A stretch of DNA of 64,000 nt from Mycobacterium parmense (GCF_010730575.1 NZ_AP022614.1:434001-498000), one strand, 5' to 3'; counted from the first letter of the stretch, positions 45,814 to 57,354 are shown. The notes: generated by a model from the letters alone, not told the origin. Numbers and translations: made by a program.

Positions 45814-46296
45814 ATGTTCGAAACGCCGCTTACGGTCGTCGGCCACATCGTCAACAACCCCGAGCGCCGACAGGTCGGCACCCAGGAGGTCATCAAATTT
45901 CGCGTTGCCAGCAATTCCCGGCGGCGCACCGCCGACGGCGGCTGGGAGCCGGGCAACTCGCTGTTCATCAACGTCAACTGCTGGGGCAGGCTGGTCACCG
46001 GCGTGGGTGCCGCGTTGGGCAAAGGCGCGCCGGTGATCGTGGTGGGCCATGTGTACACCAGTGAGTACGAAGACCGCGACGGCAACCGCCGGTCGTCGCT
46101 GGAGATGCGCGCGACCTCCGTCGGGCCCGACGTGTCCCGCGCGATCGTGCGCATCGAGAGGCCCGGGTACACCGGTCCGACGACAGGCGATGCCGCCGCG
46201 CCGCCGGCGGACGCGGCCGACGCCGACGCCGAGGACGCCGACGCCGGGGACAGCATCGACTCCGCCGGGGCCGGGCCGCTGCCGCTGTCGGCTTAG
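45814..46296 (+). CDS. Second single-stranded DNA-binding protein (SsbB-like)
   Basis: A 160-residue OB-fold protein. Residues 1-110 resemble SSB (M-F-E-T-P-L-T-V-V-G-H-I-V-N-N-P, then K-F-R-V-A-S-N-S-R-R-R). It lacks the acidic D-D-D-I-P-F C-terminal peptide of replicative SSB and ends instead in an Ala/Asp-rich tail. It is probably the mycobacterial SSB paralogue (Rv2478c position), thought to serve stress or recombination rather than replication. It is upstream of ettA on the same strand. Confidence 0.85.
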   Translation: MFETPLTVVGHIVNNPERRQVGTQEVIKFRVASNSRRRTADGGWEPGNSLFINVNCWGRLVTGVGAALGKGAPVIVVGHVYTSEYEDRDGNRRSSLEMRATSVGPDVSRAIVRIERPGYTGPTTGDAAAPPADAADADAEDADAGDSIDSAGAGPLPLSA

Positions 46297-46375
46297 CTGC
46301 GGGATCGGCGCCGCGCCGCGATGCATAGGATGGTCCGCGAGATCACGTGGACGACCAGAAAGGCGATACCGCGGC

Positions 46376-48052
46376 ATGGCTGAGTTCATCTACACGATGA
46401 AAAAGGTCCGCAAGGCGCACGGCGACAAGGTGATCCTGGACGACGTCACTTTGAGCTTCTACCCAGGCGCCAAGATCGGCGTCGTTGGCCCCAACGGCGC
46501 AGGCAAGTCGAGCGTCTTGCGGATCATGGCCGGCTTGGACAAGCCGAACAACGGTGAAGCCTTCCTGGCCACCGACGCCACCGTGGGCATCCTGCAGCAG
46601 GAGCCACCCCTGAACGAGGAGAAGACCGTCCGGGGAAACGTGGAAGAGGGCCTGGGGGAAATCAAGGTCAAGCTCGACCGCTTCAATGAGGTGGCCGAAC
46701 TGATGGCCACCGATTACTCCGACGAGCTGATGGAGGAGATGGGGCGGCTGCAGGAGGAGCTCGACCACGCCGACGCCTGGGACCTCGACTCGCAGCTGGA
46801 ACAGGCCATGGACGCGCTGCGCTGCCCACCGCCCGACGAGCCGGTGACCAACCTGTCCGGCGGTGAGCGGCGCCGCGTGGCGCTGTGCAAGCTGCTGCTG
46901 TCCAAGCCCGACCTGTTGCTGCTCGACGAACCGACCAACCATCTGGACGCCGAAAGTGTGCAGTGGCTCGAGCAGCACCTCGCGGCGTATGCGGGCGCGG
47001 TCCTGGCGGTCACCCACGACCGGTACTTCCTGGACAACGTCGCCGAGTGGATCCTCGAGCTCGACCGCGGCCGCGCCTACCCGTACGAGGGCAACTATTC
47101 GACGTACCTGGAGAAGAAGGCCGAGCGTCTTTCGGTGCAGGGCCGCAAGGACGCCAAACTGCAGAAGCGGCTGGCCGACGAGCTGGCCTGGGTGCGGTCG
47201 GGCGCGAAGGCGCGCCAGGCCAAGAGCAAGGCGCGGCTGCAGCGCTACGAGGAGATGGCCGCCGAGGCGGAGAAGACGCGCAAACTCGACTTCGAGGAGA
47301 TCCAGATCCCGGTGGGGCCACGGTTGGGCAGCGTGGTCGTCGAGGTCGAGCATCTGGACAAGGGCTTCGGCGGTCGCACCTTGATCAAGGACCTGTCCTT
47401 CACGCTGCCACGCAACGGCATCGTCGGCGTCATCGGCCCCAACGGGGTCGGGAAGACGACGCTGTTCAAAACAATCGTCGGGCTCGAGCAGCCCGACAGC
47501 GGGACCGTCAAGGTCGGGGAGACCGTCAAGCTCAGCTATGTCGACCAGAGCCGCGCCGGTATCGACCCGAAGAAGACGGTGTGGCAGGTCGTGTCCGACG
47601 GGCTGGATTACATCGAGGTTGGCCAGAATGAAATCCCTTCGCGCGCATACGTTTCGGCGTTCGGGTTCAAGGGGCCCGACCAGCAGAAGCCTGCGGGGGT
47701 GCTGTCGGGCGGCGAGCGCAACCGGCTGAACCTCGCGCTCACGCTCAAAGAAGGCGGCAACCTCATCCTGCTCGACGAGCCGACCAACGACCTGGACGTG
47801 GAGACCCTGAGCTCACTGGAGAACGCCTTGGAGAAGTTCCCGGGGTGCGCGGTGGTCATCTCGCACGACCGCTGGTTCCTCGACCGGACGTGCACGCACA
47901 TCCTGGCCTGGGAGGGCGACGACGACAACGAGGCCAAGTGGTTCTGGTTCGAGGGCAACTTCGGTGCCTACGAGGAGAACAAAGTACAACGGCTCGGTGC
48001 CGATGCCGCCCGGCCGCACAGGGTGACCCACCGCAAGCTGACGCGCGACTAG
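46376..48052 (+). CDS. ettA: ABC-F translational regulator EttA
   Basis: A 558-residue ABC-F protein with two ATPase domains and no membrane segments. Walker A motifs are G-P-N-G-A-G-K-S-S near residue 39 and G-P-N-G-V-G-K-T-T near 357. The signature is L-S-G-G-E-R in both halves, with Walker B L-L-L-L-D-E-P and L-I-L-L-D-E-P. The linker between domains has the basic arm R-S-G-A-K-A-R-Q-A-K-S-K-A-R characteristic of EttA. It binds the ribosomal E site and gates early elongation by ATP/ADP ratio. The length equals that of Rv2477c. Confidence 0.95.
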   Translation: MAEFIYTMKKVRKAHGDKVILDDVTLSFYPGAKIGVVGPNGAGKSSVLRIMAGLDKPNNGEAFLATDATVGILQQEPPLNEEKTVRGNVEEGLGEIKVKLDRFNEVAELMATDYSDELMEEMGRLQEELDHADAWDLDSQLEQAMDALRCPPPDEPVTNLSGGERRRVALCKLLLSKPDLLLLDEPTNHLDAESVQWLEQHLAAYAGAVLAVTHDRYFLDNVAEWILELDRGRAYPYEGNYSTYLEKKAERLSVQGRKDAKLQKRLADELAWVRSGAKARQAKSKARLQRYEEMAAEAEKTRKLDFEEIQIPVGPRLGSVVVEVEHLDKGFGGRTLIKDLSFTLPRNGIVGVIGPNGVGKTTLFKTIVGLEQPDSGTVKVGETVKLSYVDQSRAGIDPKKTVWQVVSDGLDYIEVGQNEIPSRAYVSAFGFKGPDQQKPAGVLSGGERNRLNLALTLKEGGNLILLDEPTNDLDVETLSSLENALEKFPGCAVVISHDRWFLDRTCTHILAWEGDDDNEAKWFWFEGNFGAYEENKVQRLGADAARPHRVTHRKLTRD

Positions 48053-48231
48053 TGTCGGCCGTGCCGCCTCCCGTCCCGGAGGCGCTGTCCACGCGCGGGC
48101 AGGGGCAGCAGCACTGAGCCGAATTCGCGACGACTCGGCCGCAACACGCGTACGACAAACGTCGCCCGCTTACGTGTTGGCGGGAGGCAAATGGGCATAC
48201 TGGCAACCGTCGTGAGTTGGGAGCTATCGGC

Positions 48232-51200
48232 ATGACCATCGATCGCGAGGCCAAGCAGGATCTCGAGCCGTGGACCACCTTCGCCGAACCCCGAGACATT
48301 CCTGAGTGGATCACGAAGGCCTACGTCGAGACCTACCGCGGTCCACACAACGACGAGCCGATGGCCCCCGGGCCCGCCGCGCCCGGTCCCGTCGACCTCG
48401 CCGTCCCCGCCGCGATCGTGACGCCGGCGATGCTCCGCGCCCACTACCGGCTCGGCCGGCACCGCCCGGCCGGCGAGAGCCGGGTCGCCGTCTACGGCTC
48501 CGGGGACGCGAGCGGAATCGGGCCCGCGCTGCAGGTCGTCACCGACCACGGCAACATGCTGATGGACTCCGTCACGGTGCTGCTGCACCGGCTCGGCGTG
48601 GCCTATTCGGCCATCATGACGCCGGTCTTCCAGGTGCGGCGCGACCAGAACGGCGACCTGCTCAGCGTCGAACCCAAACCGCCCGGTGCCTCGCCGTACG
48701 TCGGGGAGGCCTGGATACACGTACAGCTGTCGGCCTCCGTCGACAACCAGGGCCTCACCGAAGTCGAGAAGCTGCTGCCCAAGGTGCTGGCCGACGTCCA
48801 GCAGGTCGCCAGCGACGCCACCGAGCTGATGGGCGCGCTCGCCGGCCTGGCCGCGGAAGTCGAGACCAATGCGCGCGACCGCTTCTCGGCGCCGGACCGC
48901 GAGGACGTCGCGGCGCTGCTGCGCTGGCTGGGCAACGGCAACTTCCTGTTGCTGGGCTACCAGCGGTGCCGCGTGCACGACGGACAGGTCTCCGGTGACG
49001 GGTCACCCGCGCTCGGAGTGCTGCGCACCCGCACGGGTTCCCGGCCGCGGCTGACCGACGACGACAAACTGTTGGTCCTCGCCCAATCGGTGGTCGGCAG
49101 TTATCTGCGTTACGGCGCCTACCCCTACGCCATCGCGGTGCGCGAATACGCCGACGGTGGCGTGCTCGAGCACCGCTTCGTCGGCCTGTTCACCGTCGCC
49201 GCCATGAACGCCGACGTCCTTGACATTCCGACCATTTCGCGCCGGGTCCACGAGGCGCTCGCGATGGCCGACAGCGATCCCATCCACCCTGGCCAGCTGC
49301 TGCTCGATGTCATCCAGACCGTTCCGCGCTCGGAGCTGTTCACCCTCAGCGCCGAGCGGCTCCTGACGATGGCCAAGGCCGTGGTGGACCTCGGATCGCA
49401 GCGGCGGGCGCTGCTGTTCCTGCGCGCCGACCGGCTCCAGTATTTCGTGTCCTGCCTGGTCTACCTGCCGCGCGACCGCTACACCACCGACGTCCGGCTG
49501 CAGATCGAAGACATCCTGGTCCGCGAGTTCGCCGGCACGCGGCTGGAGTTCACCGCCCGGGTCAGCGAATCACCTTGGGCCCTGATGCACTTCATGGTTC
49601 GTCTGCCCGAAGGGGCCGCGCCCGTGGACACGTCCGAGGACAATCGGGTCCGCATCCAGGCACTGCTCAGCGAAGCCGCGCGGACCTGGACCGACCGGCT
49701 GATCGGCGCCGCCGTGGACGGCGCGGTCGACCAGGCCGACGCCGAGCACTACGCGGCGGTGTTCTCCGAGACCTACAAGCAGGCCGTCACCCCCGAAGAT
49801 GCGATCGAGCACATCGCGCTCATCAAGGAGTTGGCCGACGGTTCGGTCAAGCTGGTGTTCTCCGAACGCGCTGATGCCTCCCCTCCCGGCGCCGCGCAGC
49901 TCACTTGGTTCATGGGCGGCCGGACGGCGTCGTTGAGCCAGCTGCTGCCGATGCTGCAGAGCATGGGCGTCGAGGTGCTCGAGGAGCGCCCGTTCGAGAT
50001 CACCCGCCCCGACGGGCTCCCGGTGTGGATCTACCAGTTCAAGATCGCGACCCCGACCATCCCACCGGCGTCGAGCGCCGACGAACGCGACGCGACCGCG
50101 CAACGCTTCGCCGACGCGGTCACCGCCATCTGGGAGGGTCGCGTCGAGATCGACCGGTTCAACGAGCTGGTGATGCGGGCGCGGCTGAACTGGCAGCAGG
50201 TGGCGCTCCTGCGCGCCTACGCCAAATACCTTCGGCAAGCGGGCTTTCCCTACAGCCTGTCCTACATCGAGTCGGTGCTCAACGAGCATCCCTCCACCGC
50301 GCGATCGCTCGTCACGCTCTTCGAGGCGCTGTTCGAGCCCCGCCCGTCGGGCGCCTCGGCCGGCCGCGACGCGCAGGCGGCGGCCGCCGCGGTGGCCGCC
50401 GACATCGACGCGCTGATGAGCCTGGACACCGACCGCATCCTGCGGGCGTTCGCCTCGCTGGTGCAGGCCACCTTGCGCACCAATTACTTTGTGACACGCG
50501 AAGGTTCGGCGCGTTCCCGCAACGTGTTGTCGATCAAGCTGAACGCGCAGCTGGTCGACGAACTCCCGCTGCCGCGCCCCCAGTACGAGATCTTCGTGTA
50601 TTCGCCGCGCGTCGAGGGCGTGCACCTGCGGTTCGGGCCGGTCGCGCGCGGTGGGCTGCGCTGGTCGGACCGCCGCGACGACTTCCGCACCGAGATACTC
50701 GGTTTGGTCAAGGCGCAGGCGGTCAAGAACGCCGTCATCGTGCCGGTGGGCGCCAAGGGCGGTTTCGTGGTCAAGCGCCCGCCGCCGGCCACCGGAGATG
50801 CGGCCGCCGACCGCGAGGCCACCCGCGACGAGGGCGTCGCCTGCTATCAGCTGTTCATCTCCGGGCTGCTCGAAGTCACCGACAACGTCGACCACTCCAC
50901 CGGTAAGGTCAACCCGCCGCCGGAGGTGGTGCGGCGGGACGGCGACGACGCCTACCTCGTTGTGGCCGCCGACAAGGGCACCGCCACCTTCTCCGACATC
51001 GCCAACGACGTCGCCAAGTCCTACGGCTTCTGGCTCGGCGACGCTTTCGCCTCCGGCGGCTCGGTCGGCTACGACCACAAGGCCATGGGCATCACCGCCA
51101 AAGGCGCCTGGGAGGCCGTCAAGCGGCACTTCCGGGAGATGGGAGTCGACACCCAGGCCGAGGACTTCACCGTCGTGGGCATCGGTGACATGAGCGGCGA

Positions 51201-53085
51201 CGTGTTCGGCAACGGCATGCTGCTGTCCAAGCACATCAGGCTGATCGCGGCGTTCGACCATCGGCACGTCTTCCTCGACCCCGACCCCGACGCGGCGTCG
51301 TCCTGGCAGGAGCGGCGGCGGTTGTTCGACGAGCCGCGGTCGAGCTGGGACGACTACGACAAGTCGCTGATCAGCGAGGGCGGCGGCGTGTACAGCCGCG
51401 AGCACAAAGCCATCCCGATCAGCCCGCAGGTCCGCGACGCCCTCGGCATCGACGGCGACGTCAGCGAGATGACCCCGCCCAACCTGATCAAGGCGATCCT
51501 GCAAGCGCCCGTGGACCTGCTGTTCAACGGCGGCATCGGCACCTACGTCAAGGCCGAGTCCGAGTCGGACTCCGACGTCGGCGACCGCGCCAACGACCCG
51601 GTGCGGGTCAACGCAAGCCAGTTGCGCGCCAAGGTCGTCGGCGAAGGCGGCAACCTCGGGGTGACGGCGCTGGGCCGCGTCGAGTTCGACCTGTCGGGCG
51701 GGCGAATCAACACCGACGCGATGGACAACTCCGCGGGGGTGGACTGCTCGGACCACGAGGTCAACATCAAGATCCTGATCGACTCGCTGGTCACCGCCGG
51801 CAAGGTCAAGGTCGAAGAACGCAAAGAGCTGCTGGAGTCGATGACCGACGAGGTCGCCCGGTTGGTGCTCGCCGACAACGAGGATCAGAACGACCTGATC
51901 GGCACCAGCCGCGCCAACGCGGCCAGCCTGTTTCCGGTGCACGCGAGGCTGATCGGCCACCTGGTCGACGAGCGGGGGCTCAACCGGGAGCTCGAGGCGC
52001 TGCCGTCGGAGAAGGAGATCCAGCGCCGCTCCGACGCCGGCATCGGGCTCACCTCACCGGAGCTGTGCACCCTGATGGCGCACGTCAAGCTGGGCCTCAA
52101 GGACGAAATGCTGGGCACCGAGTTGCCCGAGCAGGACGTGTTCGCCTCCCGGCTGCCGTTGTACTTCCCGGCGCCACTGCGCGAACGGTTCACCCCCGAG
52201 ATCCGGTCCCACCAGCTGCGCCGCGAGATCGTCACCACCATGCTGGTCAACGATCTCGTCGACACGGCGGGCATCAGCTACGCCTACCGCATCACCGAAG
52301 ACGTCGGCGTCGGTCCGGTCGATGCGGTGCGCACCTACGTCGCTGTCGACACGATCTTCGGCGTCGGCGAGATCTGCCGGCGCATCCGCGCCGCCAACCT
52401 GCCCGTGGCGCTGTCGGACCGGCTGACGCTGGACACCCGGCGGTTGATCGACCGCGCCTCGCGCTGGCTGCTCAACTACCGCCCGCAGCCGGTGGCCGTG
52501 GGGGCCGAGATCAACCGATTCGCCGCCAAACTCAAGGCCCTCACGCCGCGAATGTCGGAGTGGCTGCGCGGCGACGACAAGGCGATCGTGGAGAAGGAAG
52601 CTCAGGAGTTCGCGTCGCAGGGGGCGCCGGAGGATCTGGCTTACCTGGTCGCGGCCGGTCTGTACCGCTTCAGCCTGCTCGACATCATCGACATCGGCGA
52701 CATCAACGACATCGATGCCGCGGAGGTCGCCGACACCTATTTCGCCCTGATGGACCGTCTGGGCACAGACGGCCTGCTGACCGCGGTGTCCGACCTGCCG
52801 CGCAACGACCGCTGGCATTCGTTGGCGCGGTTGGCGATTCGTGACGACATCTATTCCTCGCTGCGGTCGCTGTGCTTCGACGTGTTGGCCGTCGGCGAAC
52901 CCGACGAGAGCGGCGAAGAGAAGATCGCCGAGTGGGAGCACCTGTCCGCGTCCCGGGTGGAGCGGGCGCGGCGGACGCTGCTGGAAATCCAACAGAGCGG
53001 TGAGATGGATCTCGCGACGCTGTCGGTGGCCGCCCGCCAGATCCGTCGCATGACCCGCACCAGCGGACGGGGATCGTCGAGTTGA
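48232..53085 (+). CDS. gdh: NAD-dependent glutamate dehydrogenase, large (180-kDa) type
   Basis: A 1,617-residue enzyme that oxidises glutamate to 2-oxoglutarate with NAD. The long N-terminal half carries regulatory ACT-like domains. The catalytic core begins around residue 790 with the segment [23 protein letters not shown] follows, and [13 protein letters not shown] supports NAD binding. ATG 48232 was chosen for the GGGAG upstream. In mycobacteria this enzyme is inhibited by unphosphorylated GarA; that regulator is not encoded here. Its stop overlaps the next gene by 4 bp. Confidence 0.95.
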   Translation: MTIDREAKQDLEPWTTFAEPRDIPEWITKAYVETYRGPHNDEPMAPGPAAPGPVDLAVPAAIVTPAMLRAHYRLGRHRPAGESRVAVYGSGDASGIGPALQVVTDHGNMLMDSVTVLLHRLGVAYSAIMTPVFQVRRDQNGDLLSVEPKPPGASPYVGEAWIHVQLSASVDNQGLTEVEKLLPKVLADVQQVASDATELMGALAGLAAEVETNARDRFSAPDREDVAALLRWLGNGNFLLLGYQRCRVHDGQVSGDGSPALGVLRTRTGSRPRLTDDDKLLVLAQSVVGSYLRYGAYPYAIAVREYADGGVLEHRFVGLFTVAAMNADVLDIPTISRRVHEALAMADSDPIHPGQLLLDVIQTVPRSELFTLSAERLLTMAKAVVDLGSQRRALLFLRADRLQYFVSCLVYLPRDRYTTDVRLQIEDILVREFAGTRLEFTARVSESPWALMHFMVRLPEGAAPVDTSEDNRVRIQALLSEAARTWTDRLIGAAVDGAVDQADAEHYAAVFSETYKQAVTPEDAIEHIALIKELADGSVKLVFSERADASPPGAAQLTWFMGGRTASLSQLLPMLQSMGVEVLEERPFEITRPDGLPVWIYQFKIATPTIPPASSADERDATAQRFADAVTAIWEGRVEIDRFNELVMRARLNWQQVALLRAYAKYLRQAGFPYSLSYIESVLNEHPSTARSLVTLFEALFEPRPSGASAGRDAQAAAAAVAADIDALMSLDTDRILRAFASLVQATLRTNYFVTREGSARSRNVLSIKLNAQLVDELPLPRPQYEIFVYSPRVEGVHLRFGPVARGGLRWSDRRDDFRTEILGLVKAQAVKNAVIVPVGAKGGFVVKRPPPATGDAAADREATRDEGVACYQLFISGLLEVTDNVDHSTGKVNPPPEVVRRDGDDAYLVVAADKGTATFSDIANDVAKSYGFWLGDAFASGGSVGYDHKAMGITAKGAWEAVKRHFREMGVDTQAEDFTVVGIGDMSGDVFGNGMLLSKHIRLIAAFDHRHVFLDPDPDAASSWQERRRLFDEPRSSWDDYDKSLISEGGGVYSREHKAIPISPQVRDALGIDGDVSEMTPPNLIKAILQAPVDLLFNGGIGTYVKAESESDSDVGDRANDPVRVNASQLRAKVVGEGGNLGVTALGRVEFDLSGGRINTDAMDNSAGVDCSDHEVNIKILIDSLVTAGKVKVEERKELLESMTDEVARLVLADNEDQNDLIGTSRANAASLFPVHARLIGHLVDERGLNRELEALPSEKEIQRRSDAGIGLTSPELCTLMAHVKLGLKDEMLGTELPEQDVFASRLPLYFPAPLRERFTPEIRSHQLRREIVTTMLVNDLVDTAGISYAYRITEDVGVGPVDAVRTYVAVDTIFGVGEICRRIRAANLPVALSDRLTLDTRRLIDRASRWLLNYRPQPVAVGAEINRFAAKLKALTPRMSEWLRGDDKAIVEKEAQEFASQGAPEDLAYLVAAGLYRFSLLDIIDIGDINDIDAAEVADTYFALMDRLGTDGLLTAVSDLPRNDRWHSLARLAIRDDIYSSLRSLCFDVLAVGEPDESGEEKIAEWEHLSASRVERARRTLLEIQQSGEMDLATLSVAARQIRRMTRTSGRGSSS

Positions 53086-53495
53086 GCGTCGGCTTCGTGG
53101 CCCCCGTGCCGGTCCGCTGGTCCGACATCGACATGTACCAGCACGTCAATCACGCCACCATGGTGACCATCCTCGAAGAAGCGCGCGTCCCGTTCCTCTC
53201 CGAACCGTTCGGCGCCGACATCACCACCATCGGGTTGCTCATCGCCGACGTCCGGGTGATCTACAAAGCGCAACTGCGGCTTGTCGATTCGCCGCTGCAG
53301 GTGACCATCTGGACCAAGCGGCTGCGTGCCGTCGACTTCACGCTGGGCTACGAGGTGCGGTCGGTCAACGCCGATCCCGGGTCCAGGCCGGCGGTGATCG
53401 CTGAGTCGCAGCTGGCCGCCGTCCACATCGAGGAGCAGCGGCTGGTGCGGCTCACGCCGCCACACCGGGAGTACCTGCAGCGGTGGATACGGTAA
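53082..53495 (+). CDS. Hot-dog acyl-CoA thioesterase, 4HBT type
   Basis: A 137-residue hot-dog-fold thioesterase. The active-site segment [14 protein letters not shown] is at residues 11-24, with the usual Asp and H-V-N. It starts at a TTG that overlaps the gdh stop by 4 bp. It would hydrolyse acyl-CoA esters in the cytoplasm; chain length is unknown. It overlaps the next gene by 13 bp, so the three genes from gdh form one transcription unit. Confidence 0.9.
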   Translation: MSVGFVAPVPVRWSDIDMYQHVNHATMVTILEEARVPFLSEPFGADITTIGLLIADVRVIYKAQLRLVDSPLQVTIWTKRLRAVDFTLGYEVRSVNADPGSRPAVIAESQLAAVHIEEQRLVRLTPPHREYLQRWIR

Positions 53496-54154
53496 CCGAG
53501 CGCGGTCTGTGGCTGGGCCCGCAATCCCGGGACGCCCACCGCCGCGACCTGTCCACGTTCGTCGATCACGCGCTGCGGCTAGACGACGCGGCGGTGATCC
53601 GGCTGCGCGCCCGATCCGACGGGCTGCTCACCGCCTGGGTGGCAACGGGTTTCGACGTCCTCGCCAGCCGAACGGTGGTGGGCACGGTGCGCCCCGACGA
53701 CCTGTCGGTGGGCGCGGACGCGCTCGCGCGCGGCCTCTCGGCGATGGACGCGGCGGGCTACGTCCACCCGGGCTTCGCGATGGACTCCGCGTGGCGGGGC
53801 GCCCTGCCACCGGACTCCGGCTTCACCCACCTGGACGACGTACCCGCCCGGGTGATCCTCGACCTCGCGCAGAGCGGTGCGCGGCTTGCCAAGGAGCACA
53901 GCAGCTCCCATGGGCCGCCCGTCTCCCTGTTGGATCAGGAGGTCATCCAGGTGAGCCGGGGCGACCTGCGCGTGGGCCTGCCGATGCGGTGCGTGTTCGC
54001 CCTGACCGCAATGGGCTTCCTGCCGCAGTCACCGGATGCGATCGCCGCCGACGAGATGATCCGGGTTCGCGTACTGCCGACGTGGTTGCGTGTCGACGCC
54101 CGCTTCGGGTCGGTGTACCGGCGTCGCGGCGACCCGCCGCTACTGTTGCGCTGA
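53483..54154 (+). CDS. Conserved hypothetical protein (Rv2474c-like)
   Basis: A 223-residue protein from GTG 53483, overlapping the thioesterase end. It has no membrane helix or catalytic motif that I recognise. The sequence alternates strands and helices: L-T-A-W-V-A-T-G-F-D-V-L-A-S-R-T-V, then a central A-R-V-I-L-D-L-A-Q-S-G-A-R-L, and an ending rich in Arg. The position after gdh and the thioesterase is the same in M. tuberculosis as I recall. The function is unknown. Confidence 0.8.
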   Translation: MDTVTERGLWLGPQSRDAHRRDLSTFVDHALRLDDAAVIRLRARSDGLLTAWVATGFDVLASRTVVGTVRPDDLSVGADALARGLSAMDAAGYVHPGFAMDSAWRGALPPDSGFTHLDDVPARVILDLAQSGARLAKEHSSSHGPPVSLLDQEVIQVSRGDLRVGLPMRCVFALTAMGFLPQSPDAIAADEMIRVRVLPTWLRVDARFGSVYRRRGDPPLLLR

Positions 54155-54168
54155 CCGCGTGCCGGCGC

Positions 54169-55206
54169 TCACGTGCCGTAGACCAGCCACAGCGGGAGAA
54201 CGGCGTCGAGGTACTCCACGAACTTCTTGAGACCGACGCGGAATTGCCCGTAGCCGTACGGATCCACCGCGTACTCCGGAAAGGCGATGCCGAGCCCGAA
54301 CAGTCCGGGGGCCAGGATTCCGTTCCTCGGGTTGTAGTCGAGTTGGCCCCACTGCGGGGTTTCGGGCAGCCTCCTGCGCTCGAAGCCGACGGTATAGACG
54401 ACGCGGTCGCACTCGGCGAGCTTCGAATCGAATTCCGGGCCGGACACCCGGCAGCGCTCCAGCCTGTCCGGGTAGGTGCCGTCGATGTTCTCGCGTGCCC
54501 ACACGGCCGCGCGGCCTTTGAGGCCGGTGTCGTCGAACAGTATCCAATCGTCAAGATAGACAGCGTATTTCAGCGGACTGCGGTGGAAGTTGATCACCTT
54601 CGCGACGGGTTGGCGCAGCAGGTGGGGCAGGACGATCATCGACGAGTGCGAAGAACCGAACACGCCGACCGTCGCACCCTGCAGCGGAACCCGCGCGAGC
54701 CGCTCGATGTCGAGCGCCACCTCCACCGCAATCTCCTCCACGTGGGGGTAGGAGAGTTTCCTCGGCACCGCGCCGATGGCCAGCACGACGTTCGCCGAGG
54801 CCAGCGGCTGTTGCCCGGTCTCGATCGTCCACCGCCGGTCCTGCAAAGTCAGTGCGGTGGCGGTCGTTTCGAACGTCTGCACCTGCTCGCGCAGCTGCCG
54901 GGTGACCCAGATCAACGGATCGGCGACCAGCGCCAGGGCACACGTCTCGTCGGGGTCGACTTCCCGCAGGGGCATCCGCGGCGCATCGGCGAAGCGAAAC
55001 GCGTTGGCGGCGTTCAGGTAGTAGAGGAATTGGCCGGCCTGGGTGTTGCTCGACACCGACCGCCACCGCCGGCCGATATCGCCCGCCGCGAAGAAGGGAT
55101 CGATCCACGCGATCCGCTCACCGGCCACCCCGCGATCAAGGAGCTTTCCCACCGCCGCGATCCCCGCGGGTCCGGCTCCGATCACCGTCCAGGCGTACGA
55201 CGTCAT
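54169..55206 (-). CDS. FAD/NAD(P)-binding oxidoreductase
   Basis: A 345-residue flavoprotein. The FAD dinucleotide motif G-A-G-P-A-G is at residues 10-15 and a second, NAD(P)-type motif G-V-F-G-S-S-H-S-S is near residue 185. W-R-S-V-S-S-N-T-Q-A-G following the first motif resembles bacterial flavin monooxygenases or lysine/ornithine hydroxylase-like proteins, but the protein is shorter than those. The C-terminus is an acidic/aromatic helix. The substrate is unknown. It is convergent with the preceding gene and starts 16 bp beyond the end of aglA on the same strand. Confidence 0.8.
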   Translation of the reverse strand: MTSYAWTVIGAGPAGIAAVGKLLDRGVAGERIAWIDPFFAAGDIGRRWRSVSSNTQAGQFLYYLNAANAFRFADAPRMPLREVDPDETCALALVADPLIWVTRQLREQVQTFETTATALTLQDRRWTIETGQQPLASANVVLAIGAVPRKLSYPHVEEIAVEVALDIERLARVPLQGATVGVFGSSHSSMIVLPHLLRQPVAKVINFHRSPLKYAVYLDDWILFDDTGLKGRAAVWARENIDGTYPDRLERCRVSGPEFDSKLAECDRVVYTVGFERRRLPETPQWGQLDYNPRNGILAPGLFGLGIAFPEYAVDPYGYGQFRVGLKKFVEYLDAVLPLWLVYGT

Positions 55207-55222
55207 GCAGCAGGCGGGGCGT

Positions 55223-56791
55223 CTAGGCCAGCCACGCCGCCGCGTCCGGCGGCAGCTTCCCGTCGGCCAGCGGCGCGCTCGCCAGGATGACCTCTCCGGC
55301 GGGCAGGGCGATCGGTTGCCGGCCCGCGTTCAGCGCGCACACCAGGCCTCCGCCTCGGCGTCGGAACACCACCGCGTCTGCGGGCGCGTCAACCCATTCG
55401 AGCTCCGTACCCTCGAATTCGGCACGCTCCTTTCGCAATCCGATGATGCGCCGGAAGAAGCGCAGGGTCGAATCCGGGTCCGCGAGCTGCTTCTCGACGG
55501 TGAGCGCCGCCCAGTCCTTCGGCATCGGCAGCCAGGTGTCGGGGGACGAGGAGAAGCCGAACGGGGGAGCGTCGCCCGACCACGGCAGCGGGACCCGGCA
55601 CTTGTCGCGCCCGCGTTCGGTGCGGCCGGAACGTTCCCACGTCGGGTCTTGCAGCACCTCGTCGGGCAGGTCGACGACGTCGGGCAGGCCCAGTTCCTCG
55701 CCGTTGTAGATGAACACCGTGCCCGGCAGGGCGAGCATCAGCATCGCCATGGCACGCGCCCTGACCAGCCCGATCGCACCGCCGCCGTAGCGGGTGACCT
55801 CGCGGCCGACGTCGTGGTTGGACAGCGTCCAGGTGGGAACGGCGTTCTCGATGGCGGTCGCCGCCAGCGAATTCTCTATCGCGTCGCGGATCTGGGTCGC
55901 GTCGAAGTCGATTTTCGTCAGCCGGAAGTTGAAGCCGAGATGCAGCTCGTCGGGCCGCAGATACTCGGCCCACAGCAGGTTGTCCATCACCCACACCTCG
56001 CCGATGGTCACCGCCCCGGAATAGTCGTCGACGATCTTGCGGATGCCGCGGTGGATCTCATGGACACTGGGGTGGTTGAAGCGCGGGTCGTCGTCGCTGT
56101 GACTGAGCACCTTGACGTCGTCGGTGGCGTCGGGCAGGTCGGAGGGCTTGGCCATCCCGTGCGCGACGTCGATGCGGAAGCCGTCCACGCCGCGTTCCAG
56201 CCAGAACCGCAGCGTTTTCTCGAAGTCGTCGAAGACCTCGGGGTTCTCCCAGTTCAGGTCCGGCTGCTCGGTGTCGAAGAGGTGCAGGTACCACTGGCCG
56301 GGGCTGCCGTCCGGTTCGACGACCCGCGTCCAGGCGGACCCGCCGAAAACCGACGTCCAGTTGTTGGGTGGCAGCGCCCCGCCGGGTCCGCGACCGTCCC
56401 GGAAGTAGTAGCGCTCCCGCGCGGCGGTGCCCGGCCCGGCGGCCACCGCCGCCTGAAACCACGGGTGCGCCGAACTGGTGTGGTTGGGCACCACGTCCAT
56501 GGTGAGTTTGATGCCGCGTTCGTGGGCCGCCGCGATCAGCCGTTCGATCGAGGCCATGCCGCCGAACAGCGGATCGATGTCGCGCGGGTCGGCGACGTCG
56601 TAGCCGTGGTCGGCCATCGGCGAGACCGTGACCGGGTTCAGCCAGATCGCGTCGATGCCCAGCTCGACGAGATGGTCCAGGTGAGCCATCACCCCGTCGA
56701 GGTCGCCGACGCCGTCGCCGTTGCTGTCCGCGAACGAGCGGGGATAGACCTGGTAGAAAACCGCGTTCGACCACCATGCTGCGGGGCTCAT
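55223..56791 (-). CDS. aglA: Alpha-glucosidase, GH13 family
   Basis: A 522-residue glycoside hydrolase of the oligo-1,6/alpha-glucosidase type. The four GH13 regions are visible: M-D-V-V-P-N-H-T, G-F-R-I-D-V-A-H (nucleophile Asp), T-I-G-E-V-W-V (acid Glu) and L-S-N-H-D-V-G. ATG 56791 has GGAG upstream and starts the usual W-W-S-N-A-V-F-Y-Q-V-Y-P-R-S-F. It would release glucose from malto-oligosaccharides or sucrose-like substrates in the cytoplasm. It is immediately downstream of glbO, as in M. tuberculosis (Rv2471/Rv2470). Confidence 0.93.
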   Translation of the reverse strand: MSPAAWWSNAVFYQVYPRSFADSNGDGVGDLDGVMAHLDHLVELGIDAIWLNPVTVSPMADHGYDVADPRDIDPLFGGMASIERLIAAAHERGIKLTMDVVPNHTSSAHPWFQAAVAAGPGTAARERYYFRDGRGPGGALPPNNWTSVFGGSAWTRVVEPDGSPGQWYLHLFDTEQPDLNWENPEVFDDFEKTLRFWLERGVDGFRIDVAHGMAKPSDLPDATDDVKVLSHSDDDPRFNHPSVHEIHRGIRKIVDDYSGAVTIGEVWVMDNLLWAEYLRPDELHLGFNFRLTKIDFDATQIRDAIENSLAATAIENAVPTWTLSNHDVGREVTRYGGGAIGLVRARAMAMLMLALPGTVFIYNGEELGLPDVVDLPDEVLQDPTWERSGRTERGRDKCRVPLPWSGDAPPFGFSSSPDTWLPMPKDWAALTVEKQLADPDSTLRFFRRIIGLRKERAEFEGTELEWVDAPADAVVFRRRGGGLVCALNAGRQPIALPAGEVILASAPLADGKLPPDAAAWLA

Positions 56792-56816
56792 CCTGCTCCG
56801 TTCGGGTTGCTCGGTA

Positions 56817-57212
56817 TCAAAACGTTGAGTTGACGAGGGAGTGCGCGGCCATCTCGAGGTAGTCGAGCAGCTCACGGCGATGCTCGTCGTCGAGGGTCCG
56901 CGAATCGATGGAGGCGACCGCGGTGTGCATGCAGCGCAGCCAGGCGTCGCGCTCGATGGGGGTGATCCGGAACGGCGCGTGCCGCATCCGCAGGCGGGGG
57001 TGGCCGCGGCGGTCGGAGTAGGTGCGGGGACCGCCCCAGTACTGCTCGAGGAACATGCGTAACCGCTCTTCGGCGCCGGGCAGGTCGTCGGCGGGGTACA
57101 GCTCTCGCAGTATCTCGTCCTGGGGAACCTGCGCGTAGAAGCGCGACACGATCGCATCGAAGGTCTCGGCGCCGCCGACGGCTTCGTAGAAGGACTGAGG
57201 CTCGGGATCCAT
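56817..57212 (-). CDS. glbO: Truncated haemoglobin O
   Basis: A 131-residue group II truncated haemoglobin. The proximal His lies in R-M-R-H-A-P-F; W-L-R-C-M-H carries the conserved Trp. The distal region F-Y-A-Q-V and the Tyr in Q-Y-W-G-G-P-R-T-Y match TrHbO. It binds oxygen tightly and can act in peroxide or NO chemistry near the membrane. ATG 57212 is used here; an in-frame ATG at 57221 is possible. The sequence after residue 5 is almost the same as the M. tuberculosis protein as I remember it. Confidence 0.94.
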   Translation of the reverse strand: MDPEPQSFYEAVGGAETFDAIVSRFYAQVPQDEILRELYPADDLPGAEERLRMFLEQYWGGPRTYSDRRGHPRLRMRHAPFRITPIERDAWLRCMHTAVASIDSRTLDDEHRRELLDYLEMAAHSLVNSTF

Positions 57213-57354
57213 CGTCTCCATTGTGGTGCATCGCGGTCGCGGCAAACCGCGCCGGGCCGAACGCGCTCCCTGTGTTCACCCTTTCGTCACGGCGCGCACC
57301 TGGAATGAGGGTGCGTTTGGCGGCGAATCATGGTGGACTATCCGCGGAGGATCT